From Drosophila persimilis (taxonomy: Eukaryota; Arthropoda; Insecta; Diptera; Drosophilidae), in assembly GCF_003286085.1 (NCBI RefSeq), contig NW_020825387.1, forward strand, positions 558,001-622,000: a stretch of 64,000 nt of DNA. The letters run 5' to 3'. Position 1 is the first letter of the stretch, and each line of letters begins with the position of its first letter. Positions 1 to 13,134 of this stretch are shown here, piece after piece. Under the pieces are notes generated by a model. That model did no database searches and was not told the DNA's origin. It worked only from the letters and a program-made list of their open reading frames with translations. The position numbers were made by a program, and so were the translations under genes.

Positions 1-3000
1 GCGGCACTAACGCCCCGAGTTTCGTATAGGCACATGTGCCTTGTCTATAGATATCCTGCAAGCTTACAGCAATCCAGAACGCGAACACAGGCATCGACAC
101 GTGCGCGACAGACAGTACGGAAAAACGGTTGGAAATCTGTACTGTTGCCTATAATGAAACAACAGAGCTGTGGTGTTAACTGTGTCAAAAGCAGACTTGG
201 CAACACTTTCGCTTGCCATTTCTGATCTGCTTATCAACACTGGTAGCCCTGCTCAACACTGGTTTTTTCTCCTAATGTGCAATAATAATAGAGAATTAGA
301 TTTCTAGAAAACTCTGTCAATAGAATGCTATTAGAGAGGCTTATTCTGTTGAGCGAGGATAGCACATTAGAATTCTCTAACAAGTTTCTGTATCGGAAAA
401 TGTAAATTTTTTAAAATCGTATTTTAAAACGGCCTTTGAACCGCATCTCATAAGTAACCAAAGAACATAACCGGCTACCAATAACCCGAGAAGTGGCGAA
501 AAAACTGCTCAAGAATGTCCTGAGTTTGGCCCCAAGACAAAGACACACTTGCCTTTGTCTCCCCATGAAGTTTTTTGTTTGTCTTTTTGATTTCGATTAA
601 GGCCAAAAGCTGTTGAATGCGCACTTTACGGCTTCATTAACATTCCTTAGGTTTCTGTGACACCCTACCTATCTCCCTATCTTCCTATCTCCCTACCTCC
701 CGCCCTCAAAGGGCGATAGGCCATGGCCGGCTTGACTGTGATTTGGAAGTTCTGACGCTGCCAAATGGACACCTGGCTGCGGTCCTTATTTATGCGTGTC
801 TTTATGGGGCTGGGTCCGGCCAGGAGCATTCAACAGTTTTCCTTTTTCTGCTTTCTACCCCTGACTGGGGTCGATTGTGGGGTCAGGTCAGGTCAGGTTG
901 GGCAACACCATTGATAATTTATGTGCGCCGTGACTAAGCCTGGACACTGGTCGGCGTTTAAAAGTAATTGTCGATGCTTTCAGGCTACAATGAAATTAAT
1001 TTCAGGCTCTATTCGAGAGATAGAGGGCCAGCTGATTTTCTCGTGTTGTTGGCACAGATGCGGCAGCGATTTGGTGGTGGACATAAAGCCATAAACGACA
1101 GCCGCGAGCCATTAAATTTCCGATTTGCCAGTGGTTAAGTGTCAAAGGCAGGCCCATGGGGAGAGGCCATGTCATGTTAAATTAGTTTGCCCCTGGCCAT
1201 TGGACAGCAGTGTGTGGAGTGGAGACCGCAGTTCGAAAGCAGAACAGAACGTTTTTCCCATTAGCAACAACTGCCGGGCAACCACCATCAGCCACCCACC
1301 ACCCACCACCTACCACCTACCACCCGCCACCCTTTCAAGGCCGATTTCATATGGAAATGAAGCTCTAATCGAATCACAATGAAGAGGCCACCGGGAAATC
1401 TGCACAAATGGCAGCCCCCAATTGGAGGGCAGCACTTGGAAAGGGCCCAAATTAAATACAGCTTAAAATACCAAGGAAAAGCCGAGAAATTCCCCCAACG
1501 TTTGGCCGAATATTGCAGACCAAGTGAAATGGAAATGGGAAATGGCTGCCTCAGTAAAAAAGAAATCCCCCAAAATGGGCAACCGACAGAAAGTGAGTTT
1601 TTCCAAACGAAATGCTCGTAAAGAAGGGCTGGGGCCAGAGGGAAAAGAGAGGAGCAGCTTTGGGGCTGCAGCTAAGTTCAAAGTTCAGTTTGAGCCTTGA
1701 ACTGCATTCCTGGCAGACAGCAGACAGCAGACAGCAGATAGCAGCCAGCAGCAAATCAGAAGGAATTCCTTTCAAAACAAAACATTGCGCATACGCTACG
1801 TTGGTCAGGGACAAGTGGACAGAAACATTGGAGAATGCTTTGGGCCAGATTTAATTAATGGCTAAACTGCAAGGTAATTTATTTGCCATCACAGACAGCC
1901 ATTGGCTTGTCTGGAAATGGGTGTGTGTGTGCCTGTGTGTGTTAGCCAACTTTTATTGCATGTTTTACTACCAGCTCAAATGTGTCCAAATTACACGTAC
2001 CCGGAGGGTGGAAGGGCCTTCCAATCCACAAAGCAACAGTCAAACAGGAGCCACACACAGACATGCCAACCACCTTCCTAGCCCCCACCCCGCTCCTCTG
2101 TGCCGTGCCGTTCTGACTTCCGTTTCCGCTGGCATGAGGTCAGCCGTGGCAAACAGGAATGGGACCAGCAACAGCAAAGCAAAGCCACAGTCACAGCAAC
2201 AGAAGCATCAGCCAGCCAGCAGCAGGTACATTTTGCCAATAATTGATTACATTTTGGCATGAAGTTGGTGCCACACAACAACACCTGCTCCTACGTGGCA
2301 CTCCCCTGTGGCATTGATTTGTGCCCCGACGAGATGCACTGCCACAACCGCAGCTGCAAGTTGTCGTTGCCTGGCAGACTCTAAATGGGATGAGATGGGT
2401 TGAGAGGTAATGAACAGCAAATGGATCTGTGATTGGCAAAAGGGTAATTGAAAATGAGAGCCAGGACTTAGCTAAGCATACCTACTAATTCTACGAGCCG
2501 GAGATGATTTGGCCTGAGATGGCAGTCCTGTAGACAATTAGAGTGTTAGTCGAGTAATGGTGTCGATAAGATACACACTTATCGATCATCTCGAACATAT
2601 CTAGCTCCTTTTGCAGTTTCCAGCCATCGATCAATGACAAGCTTCTAGAAATATTCGTTTCTCTGCTTAACGACTCAACCAAGCGACGACATCTGAATGC
2701 AGAGAAGAGACATGGACACACATGGAAGGATGGGACATTGCTTATGCAGGATACATTTTGGTGGCATTGCCAAGATGTGCCACAGAAATAGTGCCGCTGT
2801 TGGAGACGTCCTCGCCCTCACTGGCAATGCCGTAGAATGTCCTTATTGCAGATGGAACGAAAAACGACGACAATGGCGGCAGCATCAGCATCCACACAAC
2901 AGCGCCATTTTCATTATCCTTGGACTTGTCCTTTTTTGTCCTTTTTTGCAGGCAGTACAGAAAGACACGCAGCCATGAGACACAGAGGCAGACACAGAGG

Positions 3001-4979
3001 CAGAGATAATGTGCATGGGGCGAACAAACATTTAGTTTTGTATTTAAAAAAAAAAAAAGATACGAGGAAAAGGAAAATATCTCAAGGATAAAGGATAGGC
3101 ATCTCTGAAAGAAGATGAATCTTCCGCCACGAGCACGAACACGGACACACAGACACACAGATGCAGACTTGATCAAGAATGCGGAACATACCGGCTGGCA
3201 TACCCGTTTTCCCCTGGCAAATGACAACCAAAGCCTAGGGCTCAGAGGTTGAGGGGTTGTATGCCGGCCGCTAAGCACAAATGAAAATATTTTTCATGCA
3301 ACCAACACAAAAATGTCACACAGATGTCAGAGGAAACAACAGCAGAAAGACCAGCAGCAGAGCAGCAGACTGAGCACCAGGAAAATGGCAAACAATGAGC
3401 TCTGCGAACTAGGACGATGACGGGGATGATGGGGATGATGATGGGGAGCGGGAGCATGGGCTTGAGCCAAGTCATGTACGAGTATGACCATTCATGGCTG
3501 TGCGGGTATGTGTATGCCGACATATGAACAAATACTCCAAGCAATCATCATGGCCTGATGGAATAATATTTGTTCCGAGTCCGGAGTTGAGTGGGGACCT
3601 CGTTATGTACGTTTCCACGCGCCGAAGGCACTGGCTGTGATGGCACTGCATTGTCTAATTGATGCGAGTGTCCGGGCATCGGGTTTTATGACCTTTAATG
3701 CTTTTTTGATGCCAAACCAACAACCAAATGCCACTCAACGGCTCAAAGCCAGCAGTCCGTTTCGTAATTACCCACATTCCAACATTTTCCAGTTTTGGCC
3801 TTCATCTGCTCTCCCTCTCTCTTGGTTTTTTCTTCTTTTGTTGGCAAGGCAACGGAGGCAGAGATTGGGTTTTCCTAACAAGCCAAGAAGAACCATGGAG
3901 TACAACTGAAAAGTCCCCAAAGAACGGGTGAAAATATAACCAACTGCAGTGTGCTTGAAAAGCATAGAATGGAGGATGGAAATACATGTAATTGGATATC
4001 CTTCTGGATGCAGGATACTCTTTGAAGCACTTCAAAGCTGCCTCAAGGATAGCTCATTAAACTAATCTCCACTCTCTGCTGCGATTCGTATTTCAGATAT
4101 AATTAAATCACTTTTGCCTAATTCTGAGGTTTTATTTCATTTTTGTTCACGACAAACATATTAGCAATTCAAATTTCGGATACGCTGGCCCAAGGGCACA
4201 AATTGCAATTAGAAATGGGAATTTTCTCTAGCCCCGAATGTGAATGATATACGGAACCTCACAGCACCCAGCCATCCGCTATCCGCCATCCGCTATCCGC
4301 CATAGTTGCCACACTTGCCACTTTCCATTCTTGCCACAGACCAACCGCTCGGCGATTGCCGCAGAGAGATTATCGCAGATTTCAACTTCGTTTTCATTCC
4401 CATTTACACCAACTGCTTCTAGTCCCTTTTCGACATTTCTTTTCTGTATTTTTTTCTGCTCTGTTTTTTTTTTTGTTTCTGCGCCGAAGGTCAAGGTCGA
4501 AGACGTGGCTTCAAAGGTTTTCCGGACGCCATATCTTTTGCTCTTAATTGTAAAAGTTTCGAAAGAAGTCCCCAAAAAAGTTGTCTTCCCTTTTTCCTTG
4601 GCTGTGAATTAAGCTTGGGATTTGGCTTTAGCTTGTTAGTGCTTCTACAAATCTGTCCGGGAAATGCTTTTCACAATGCCAGCACCTGGACACACTGCAC
4701 TTTCTGAGCGGGGGACTGTACTTTCCGGCGACTGTACTGCCCCGACAGTCCCATGTTGTCCGGGCAACAATGGAAGGACATCTCTTGGAGCGTGTAAACA
4801 TTTTCAGCTGGCAGGCAAACAAATGAACAAACAAAGAAATGCACTCAATCTTTTCTTTTTTCTCGGAAAAGCTTAGAATTCTCCCTTTCTCCTTGCTGTC
4901 CAATGGCTGTCTCCATCTCCATCTCACGCACAAGCACACGCATACTCACGCATACTCCCGTTTATTGGTTCACTTACAG
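1..4979 (+). other. Eip63F-1: Large intron of the EF-hand gene (left part outside window)
   Basis: There is no convincing coding exon here. The stretch ends in a pyrimidine-rich acceptor (cacttacag) directly before an in-frame EF-hand exon at 4980, so at least the right part is intron. It contains low-complexity tracts: CTAYCTCC runs near 662-705, CCACCCACC runs near 1280-1330, a CAGACAG run near 1715-1755, and CATCCGCTATCCGC repeats near 4270-4305. Short open frames in these tracts have no recognisable domains and are not called. Alternative first exons of the gene could lie here, but I cannot identify one. Confidence 0.6.
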
Positions 4980-7174
4980 GAAACGGCTTAATCAACGAGG
5001 CCGAGTTCCTGCAATGGGTGGGCAGGATCCAGGCGCTGCGCGATGAGCAGCAGCAGCACGATGATAACCCCAGTAACAGCAAACCCCTGGACGAGGCCGA
5101 TGATGTCACCGAGGACTTGATAGCCGCATTTAGGTGAGTGTATGCGTACGCATACCGCCCCCCATGCTCCTTTCTGTCCATCCTTGTCGGAAATCCGCTC
5201 TACAAAAAATATGTAAATCTCCTTTTAGAGTATTCGATCGGGATGGGAACGGATTCATAACGCGCGACGAGCTCCAGACCGCCATGGAAATGATTGGCGA
5301 GCCCTTGAACGAGCAGCAGCTGGAGCAGTTGCTAGCCATTGCCGATTTGGATCAGGATGGTCGCATCAATTACGAGGGTAAGTCAGTGCAGCCGATAAAG
5401 GACATTGCTGACGCTGTCACCCAGTCCGAAGGACACACACATCTAAAAGCCACAAAACAGCTCCATTTACTGCTCTGCCTCTGGCTCCTGTTGCTGCTGC
5501 AGCTGTGGCTATGGCTGTGGCTTTGACTCTGTCTGTGGATATGGCAGTGGCAGAGGCAGTGGCTTCCTCTGGGCCCTAATCAAGTCTTGCCATAAAATAC
5601 ATACATATAACCTTGAGCCAATATTTATCCAGCCCCCAACCCCAAACCCACCGACAGCCGAAAATTATTCGCTCATAAATCAGCTAGACAAATGACAAAG
5701 TTTATTAACCCCCACAGAAGCTCTTTAATGTGAGTGCATGTTTACTGAATAAGTTTTTATGCCCCTTTCTTGTTGTTGGAACTTTTTGTTTAGTGACGCC
5801 ACTAAGCCACTACCGTAATCCAATCAGACATTACGAATTTTACGAATTTAATTTCGCTTTAAATAACTCTTATAGATATTTTCGAGTACATTTCTTTGGA
5901 TATTGCCTATGCCTTGTAGTTTTAGTTAAAGACATCAGCGTTATGTTCGCCCTTTGATCCAGTGTCAGATGGCCATTAGGAAACCTTAGGAAACCACCTT
6001 ACGTTAGGCCCTCTCCCTCCCCCATCTCCACCCATCTCCACCCATCTCCACCATCTGCAGCAAGAGCGAAAAAGGGCAGTACAGCATTCCCTTGGGTGGC
6101 ATTAAATTGGTTTAATAAACTTAAACTAATACTGCCACATGCACAGACAGGCACAAACAACTAGCTCGGGCTCGAGTGTCCTCAAAGAGTGCGCGTGTGT
6201 GCATTGTTTTTATTTTATGAGCATGTAAGTGTGTGTGTTGTCTGTGCCTCCATCGGTTTGGGATTCCCTTGTATTGTGTTGTATCATAAGGTTCATATGC
6301 CATCGCTTTGCTAGTTGATACTTTGGCCTTGTAACGCATTGACATGCATGTCGCCACACCCAGTCCAGTAAACGGTAACGTCCAGTAAACCCACAACCGC
6401 ACTAGCACCCGCACCCGCCAGCCATTTGTCTTTACCCTATTTACTTTACACCGGCCTCATCTGCCTGTGATAAGCACTCAAAGAATTTGTACATGGTACT
6501 GTTACTGCTACTGATGTCCGTAGACTATTATTGGTCTGGATCAATTGCCAAGTCAATCAGCATAGAAACCTCAGTAGATATCATTCCTCTCTATATACCC
6601 TCTATTGAGGGTATTCCATATTCGGAGTACCGACCATGGATAGTAGCTCCCTTACTCACATTTTGTTTGGCATTGTTTTCTGTTCGTTCTGCTGAGACTG
6701 CAATGTGCTGGAGGATTGGCCAGAGCAACACGTATACGTACACCCCTGGTGGACCCTACTTGGTGTCAAGCTCGTAAAAGTGTGGCTTGTCGAAGGTGGG
6801 AGGAGGCGTAATCACCAGCTGGAGGCGACGTTTTGTGCAGTTTCGATGTGTCCTCTATTAAAGGATTTAGGTAGAATGGGTGATTGGGAGAAGTTGTCAA
6901 GGGAAATGATTTCCAGTGATAAATATTTGTGGGAGGAATCTTTTGAGAGCTCCTGAGCTCGCTAGAGATCATTGCTAGACCCCAGTTTTCATCCAACTTT
7001 TTAATAAAAGAATGAGATTATGTGGTTGTGCTTGACATACATTTTTCCACTCATTCATTTTTCTGGAAAACTTGACCATTGTTTGCACAGCTTCAGAGCA
7101 ATTAGAATTAATGGACTTCTAACGCCTATTTTGTTCTTCATTTAATTACAGAATTTACGAGACTTCTGCTGTAA
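4980..7174 (+). CDS. Eip63F-1: Calmodulin-like EF-hand calcium-binding protein, last three coding exons
   Basis: Three exons join in phase: 4980-5133, 5229-5377 and 7152-7174 (GT..AG introns of 95 and 1774 nt). They encode about 107 C-terminal residues. The first exon opens inside a calcium loop (NGLINEAEFLQWV) and is followed by a Gln/Asp-rich linker. The second holds a complete EF-hand (VFDRDGNGFITRDEL) and most of another (DLDQDGRINYE). The tiny last exon completes it with EFTRLLL and TAA. The calcium-ligand positions D-x-D/N-x-D-G are intact in the two full loops. Among fly calmodulin relatives, the 63F gene Eip63F-1 (E63-1, ecdysone-induced) fits best because the next genes are also 63F genes. 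The 5' exons lie left of the window. The family is firm; the symbol rests on synteny and memory of the protein. Confidence 0.85.
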
Positions 7175-9619
7175 ACATTTTCAGCCCGGAAAGGATGGTC
7201 AGCAAACAACTACAAAAATTAGAAATGGAAAACAACGGGAAAGGTTAACCATTTAACATACACAAGTGTTAAGCTATTATGGATATACTCAGTCAACCGG
7301 AAAATTATTATGAAAAAGAAATTTGCAGAGTGAAAAATGGCAAGCAAAAATTACTTAATATTTTATACAAAACTAAAGGAAGAATTATATTTATACAAAC
7401 AGCGTGGGAGAAAGTGCAAGGCAGGCCATACACACACACACTCACACCTACACTTAAACACATTTTACATTTTACACACGCACACACACACATATTACAA
7501 AAATTAGCTTTGAAAGTTTTTTCGATTGTAAAGAGTAATATATTCGTTTAAGTACATGAAGCCAGAACCACCCAAAATTAAGTGGAAAACTTAGGATTAT
7601 AAGTTGTTTTTTTTTTTTTGTAAGTATGTGGAAAAATTTTTTATAGATTATACACACACACTCACACAGCATACACACAAAACAACCAAAACAAAAAACA
7701 AACAAAAAAGAACATATATATTCATATTCGGATAAGTCTGAGAGCGTGAGTGATATTGTGTTTAGGGTGATGGATGCAACAAGGGGCATACATAATAAAA
7801 TATATATGTAAAACAAGAAATTATGAAGAAAATCCCTAGGTGGATTCATATATTTGTATCTTATTAAATGTAGTTATGCTGCTTTCAACGTATGCGTGTT
7901 TCAAAATCCCCCAAAACAGTTGTTTTCAAAAAGTTGTTAGAATAAGAAAATAAATGTTAACAATTTATATAAGAAAAAGTCCAAACGGAAACCTATTTCA
8001 GTTGGAAATAGTACTTGGAAATGAAACGAATGGAAACGAATAAAGAAAACTCCAAACAATTTAACAATGAATGTTAAAGAAAAAACTAAAGAAGAATATA
8101 TGTATGAACTATACTCGTATAATATTGTATTGTATTAATGAAACAGCCCAATTTGCGGATCCAAATCAATTGATCCAGTTCAAAATCTAGTCAAATTAAT
8201 TTGGAATAATTTCTTTAGGTTTCTGTTTTTTGATTCCTAGCCAAAATTCAAAGTCCATTACATATTGCCGTCCCGGCTTAGCCATAGTTCAAAAAAAAAC
8301 TACAAGTAATACCTTTTTTTTTACAAAGATTTCCACTAATCCATAGGACATGAAGGTTTCAAATTAGTTTTTTATTCATTTGCATTTTTCATTTCCTTTT
8401 CCTTTTTGATAAAAAAACATTTAGGAGAAGACAAAGAAATGGAGAGGAAAACTCAAAAAATGTGCTCTTTTGAAACATCAGTAAAGTGAAAATTAAAAAT
8501 ATATATGTATTTATATTTAGATCATTGTACATATGAATCGTACGAGAGAGGCGGGATAAGTGCACAGACAGCAAATAAGTTTATAAATCAGGTCAAAGGT
8601 ACAAATAGTCAAATGGGAATCACAAGGAAAGCTAACCACAAATTATTGTAGGGTATTTACAAAAACTGGACAACTTCAAGAGCAGGAAAATGAAAACCAA
8701 ATAAACCGAACACAAAATCAAACAATACAATTTTCAAGTTATTCAAAACTGTTCTATATGAAAGATCTTTATGCATATACAATGTATGTATGTTTGTATA
8801 CCATACCATACCCGATCCATGTCTTTAATTCAAGTAGTTTTTTATGACCTCTAAATGTGCTTGAATACCTAATGCAGAATACCTTATGTAACCCAACAAT
8901 TTACGACTACTACTTAAATAAACATTTGCTGTTTACGTTTAATGTCAAACTATCTAATATTATATGTATACTACTATATACTATACTATATACTGGACAA
9001 CGCAGAACACATGAATTAAGACACTATCTATATGCATATGAGTACTTAAAGCGGTAGGAGTTTCGTTAAATTATGATTTCTTAATTTATAACTACGAATG
9101 CAAGATGACGAGCGATCAAGATACGATATAATAAACTCCGGTACACCAACGCTCAAAAAATGTTTTATTTCTCTAAATAGATGGATCCGGGTAGGCCCTG
9201 TCAAATTCAGAAATTCATTCATTCATATTCTCTTCTTCGCAGAACTGACAACAGCTATCAATATATTTTACAGAAAAAATTCGCAAATAAACTTTACGAT
9301 ACACAATAAGTTACAGAGAAAAAATGGTGAGTTACGAGGGGAAATGCTCGTTTGTTTTTGTGGATTGTGATGTCAGAGAGTCGATATATGATCGATTTCT
9401 ATGTAAATTAAATGCATATGCAAACAGCAAAATTCAGCTCGTTGAAAGTTACGGTTTTTTAAATTTTAACTTGAATGGTCCTCAAATGCATTAGTAGATT
9501 ATTCACATCAGAGTGCTTTTGGCTTTCTCTTAAAGCCTAGTAATCAGATCGAGCAAAAGTGTACGCGGCAAAATCAGGGCTGATACTCGTATTCGTATAA
9601 AACCGATAAGAAACAAAAT
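7175..9619. other. 3' UTR of the EF-hand gene and AT-rich spacer
   Basis: No coding region is supported. The first part is probably the 3' UTR of the upstream EF-hand gene. Candidate poly(A) signals AATAAA occur near 8039, 8700 and 8918, and I cannot choose between them. CA/TG microsatellites lie near 7430-7490 and 7650-7680. Predicted short frames are low complexity. Confidence 0.5.
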
Positions 9620-10220
9620 GACAATACAAATTTTTGTTGTTGAACTTTTTTGTTTAAACCTTGTTTTAGTCAAAATACAATAAATGGAATAACTTAAAAG
9701 TAATTAATCTTTTATAAAAATTTATTCGTCAATGGGATTAGACTTTGTGGGCGGGGTTGAGGGTCTTAGTTAGCAAGAAATATTCAATGGAATATCAAAA
9801 TTGAGCATTATGAAACGATTACTCTCTTACGTTTTTTTTTTTTTTTGTTTGACCTTTATTCGCAAAAACGTTTTTTTAGGCAACATTCAATAACATAAAG
9901 TATTTAAAATAAATCAGTAAAGTAGAAAATAGGTTTATTAATAAGAAATAATTATTTGGGAAGGGCTTAGAGATCTATCTAGCAAGTAATATTCCGCGGA
10001 ATATCAAAATCGAGGAATATGGTGTCCAATCTTTGACGGAGAACGATTAACCCATTGTAATAATTTTAGCGCAGTTCAGGTGAAAGTTAGCATTGTTATT
10101 TTTAAGTTCAGATGAGAGATGGCACGAATCTAGAAGAAGAATTTACAATCGTTCATATTTTCAGCCATCAACCTCAATTAGTTGAACTATTTCAATAGAG
10201 GGGGCGGAAGTGGGCTAAGT
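9620..10220 (+). repeat. Dispersed repeat, copy A (~600 bp, internally duplicated)
   Basis: This copy aligns along its length with 10949-11605. Shared blocks include a TTGTTGxACTTTTTxGTTTAAACC-like start, GGAATATCAAAAT, TTTGACGGAGAACGATTAACC, GAAGAATTTACAAT and an end ATAGAGGGGG..GTGGGCTAAG. Inside the copy, a unit of ~130-180 bp (TGTGGGC...GGAATATCAAAAT) occurs twice. There is no open reading frame of note, so it looks like a non-autonomous element or satellite-like repeat. Confidence 0.75.
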
Positions 10221-10299
10221 TCGTTTTTTCATCATAACGAAATGCTATATTGTTGTTGAAGAGCAAAAACAGCAATCGTCGTAGCAAAAAAAAACAAGT

Positions 10300-10425
10300 C
10301 AAGCTTTTACAAACCAGTCAAGTACAAAATGTATTCATAAATCGTATAAAATTATGTGGGCATGGCTAAATCTTCCATATAGCTGATATTCGACGGAAGA
10401 TCAAAATTGAGGGAATCGTCGTATT
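10300..10425 (+). repeat. Partial copy of the same dispersed repeat
   Basis: This matches one internal unit: AAACCAGTCAAGTA, ATAAAATTATGTGGGCAT, GCTAAAT, then GACGGAAGATCAAAATTGAGG. It lies between copies A and B in the same orientation. The 10426-10948 stretch after it has no gene and no clear repeat match. Confidence 0.65.
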
Positions 10426-10948
10426 TGTTAAATCGGTAATGGCCCGGCTGACAACATTTAAATCCTTGTCGCTCACATTCCAAAAAGGTTAGATTTGGCG
10501 CGCACCACTCTTAACCTGTCGATAGTATCGATAGCCGAACTTGAATCGGGTAAGGACCTCTTTTACCCGATTGACAAAAATGAGTCTCATTCCATGCACA
10601 CATACCCTGGGGGGAATGGATGTTATCGAGTTGTGAACATGTTTGTCATCCCAAGCAGAAACAATTTATTTTCAATATATTTTAATATTATTCAATACTA
10701 TTTAATATTATTTTCAATATTTCAACGATATTTTAAAGCTTATTATTCTTGCAGAGACCAAGAATAGGTATCAGGATCGAGATCATATACTCATCACTCA
10801 TCATATACATGAATATGTCTAAAAAATGTCAATTTGAGAAAAGGTCTTTATTAGTTACGTTTTATCTTCATATCAATATTTATACTTTCATATAAAATTA
10901 ACAAAACCGGGTATACAAAGGCATATACTACGGCTTACACGCAATATA

Positions 10949-11605
10949 GCGACACTTTTTTTGTTGGACTTTTTCGTTTAAACCTTTTTTTACAATAAAA
11001 ACAATAAAAGAAAGGATTAAAAACCATTAAATCTTGTAGAAAATGTATTTATCAATGGGATAAAACTATGTGGGCTTTGCTGAGAGATTTAGTTAGTCAG
11101 CATTATTCCATGGAATATCAAAATTGAGCAATATGAACGAATTTCCTTTTTCGTTTGTTTTGATTGACCTATTTCGCTACTTGTTTTTTGTTTGACTTAT
11201 TTCGCTAAAACCTCTTTTTACGCAAAATGCAATAAAAGCAAGTGTTTAAAATAAACCAGTCAAGTTGAGAATAGTTTAATTAATCGGATATAATTATGTG
11301 GGCATTGCTAAATGTTCTATCTAGCCAGTAATATTCAGCGGAATATCAAAATCGACAATATGGTTTCCAATCCTTGACGGAGAACGATTAACCTATTATA
11401 AGCCAAGGGGGTATTTCAATTTTCCACTGAAAATAATGAAAATTTAATCATTTTAGTGCATTTCAGCTGAAAAATATCGTGGTTTTTTTAAGTTCATCGT
11501 AGAGATGGCATGAATCCTCAAGAAGAATTTACAATCAGTAATATTTTCCGCCATTTATCTCAAGTAGTTGAACTATTTAAATAGAGGGGGATTTAGTGGG
11601 CTAAG
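10949..11605 (+). repeat. Dispersed repeat, copy B (~650 bp)
   Basis: This is the second long copy, collinear with 9620-10220 and again containing two internal units (11055-11145 and 11285-11375). It ends about 90 bp before the mge promoter motifs. It holds no coding capacity. Confidence 0.75.
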
Positions 11606-11694
11606 ACGCTTCCACGGTTATTCTGTGCTTCCCACTATCGCCCACTATCGAAACATTGAACCATCGATAGTTTAGTAGCGCAATAGTGCCCTAC

Positions 11695-11702
11695 AATCGA
11701 TA
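11695..11702 (+). promoter_or_regulatory. DRE-type core promoter motif of mge
   Basis: AATCGATA fits the DRE core consensus WATCGATW. A second near-match (CATCGATA) lies at 11662-11669 and further TATCG half sites lie at 11635-11655. They sit about 250 bp upstream of the mge start codon, as is typical for DREF-type housekeeping promoters. Confidence 0.55.
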
Positions 11703-11956
11703 GTTCTCCACCTCAACACTGTTCACGAGGCCCATAAAATCAATTTTTTTTACGAACACCGAACGAAAAATTTGTGTCGAAGCTCAATTAAATGCAAGTG
11801 AATACTGCATTTAACGTCCGTTGTCTGCGTTAAAGTCTCCCTGTCCAGTGTGCATCATATTTAAACGGGTTACGATTACGTTACCCAACGATTTCTTAAC
11901 GTGTGTTAAAATAAAGCCGCAAAGTGGATACCGAAACTGTGAAAATCGAGGATTTG

Positions 11957-12733
11957 ATGGACTCTGATCCTGAAATTGAGTTCATTGAAAAGGATAGTGG
12001 CATGTCGTCGTTAGGCGGCAGCAAAGATGAGACGCCAGAACGTCGCACAGTGGCCACTGTAAGTAAAAACGTGGTTCCCATTGCCTTCACACTCCCCTCC
12101 GTCTTATCGTGCTCACGTAATGGCCGCACCGACCGACCTGCTTACCAGCAGCTATCACAGCTGGTACTCGTAGAACGTTTGCCCCAGATAGCTATACATG
12201 GATACTAATTACAAGAATACTGGTACACACTTTCTAATGACTTTCATCTCCTTGCAGGCATCCGCTGAGCAGCCAGCACGCGATGAGGAGAACTACGATG
12301 ATGTAAGTTGGCGCATGGCGCACGGCGAGATGTTTGTAAACATGCAGCTCGACTATGGAAGAATACAAATTGGAGCGTGCTATAACCTCAAACTTTCTAT
12401 TTATCCCTCATCCTCAAGGAACCCGACGAGACGCTAAGCGAGCGCTTTATTGGACTGACGGAGATGCTCCCCGGGCCGGTGCGCACTGCGGCGTGCACCG
12501 TCGCCGACACAAGCGTGAAGACCTGCAAGGGCCTCTTCTCGTTTTCGCGCAACGCTGCTTGGATCTTTTTCACTACATCTATCATTATGTTCGCGCCGAT
12601 CGTCTTTGAGACTGAACGCGCCACTATGGAGGAGCTGCACAAGTCGCAGCAGAAGCAGGTGCTCCTAGGGCCGAGCAGTGCAATGGCTTCCACTCCATCT
12701 GGGCCTACGCCCCATCTGCCATTGGTTCGTTAA
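11957..12733 (+). CDS. mge: Mitochondrial import receptor subunit Tom22 (maggie)
   Basis: Three exons join in phase (11957-12058, 12258-12302, 12419-12733) and give 153 residues. The N-terminal half is acidic (MDSDPEIEFIEKDSG, then RDEENYDD), as expected for the cytosolic presequence-binding domain. A Tom22 core follows (DETLSERFIGLTEMLP), then one hydrophobic segment (AAWIFFTTSIIMFAPIVF, residues ~97-114), and a Gln/Pro-rich tail facing the intermembrane space. Tom22 is the central receptor and organiser of the TOM complex in the outer mitochondrial membrane. The first ATG of the frame is at 11957. An in-frame GTG at 11924 would add 11 residues that look protein-like. The gene ends convergently with ida. 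Confidence 0.92.
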
Positions 12734-13080
12734 GCCATTAACATTAGCTCTATAACCAGCTAGAGTCCGTGTTTGGGACACGTTATCTTAAGTTTGTCCA
12801 ATATCAATTAATCCCAGTTGAAGGCAAAACGGAGGTCACGCCCCTCCATACCACACCACACCACAACCACAGACAAAACAGACACACAGCAAGCGCCTTA
12901 AGCATTTACGCTGCATCCGCCATATCCCCGACACTGCAGAGTGGGATGGAATGGCGCCCAAATTTGTCCACAATAAAAACTCATCTCCGGCATTCTCTTC
13001 AAACAGTTGCGAAACTTCTGATAGGTTTTAGTTGTGTAGTTGGTGTAGGAAAAAAGGAACAACTACAATTTAAACAAATT

Positions 13081-13098
13081 AATAAAACTATGTTTATT
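13081..13098. terminator. Facing poly(A) signals of mge and ida
   Basis: AATAAA at 13081-13086 (plus) can serve mge, as can another at 12972-12977. TTTATT at 13093-13098 reads AATAAA on the minus strand, 37 nt past the ida stop codon. The two 3' ends therefore probably overlap. Confidence 0.5.
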
Positions 13099-13134
13099 AA
13101 GAGTTAAACGACAGACTCCCACTTTTCTCCCCGT

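Noticed and set aside
2742-3278. 178-residue Cys-rich frame on the minus strand
   Set aside because: It covers TG/AG-rich low-complexity intron sequence (LCLCVCLCVSW) with no recognisable fold.
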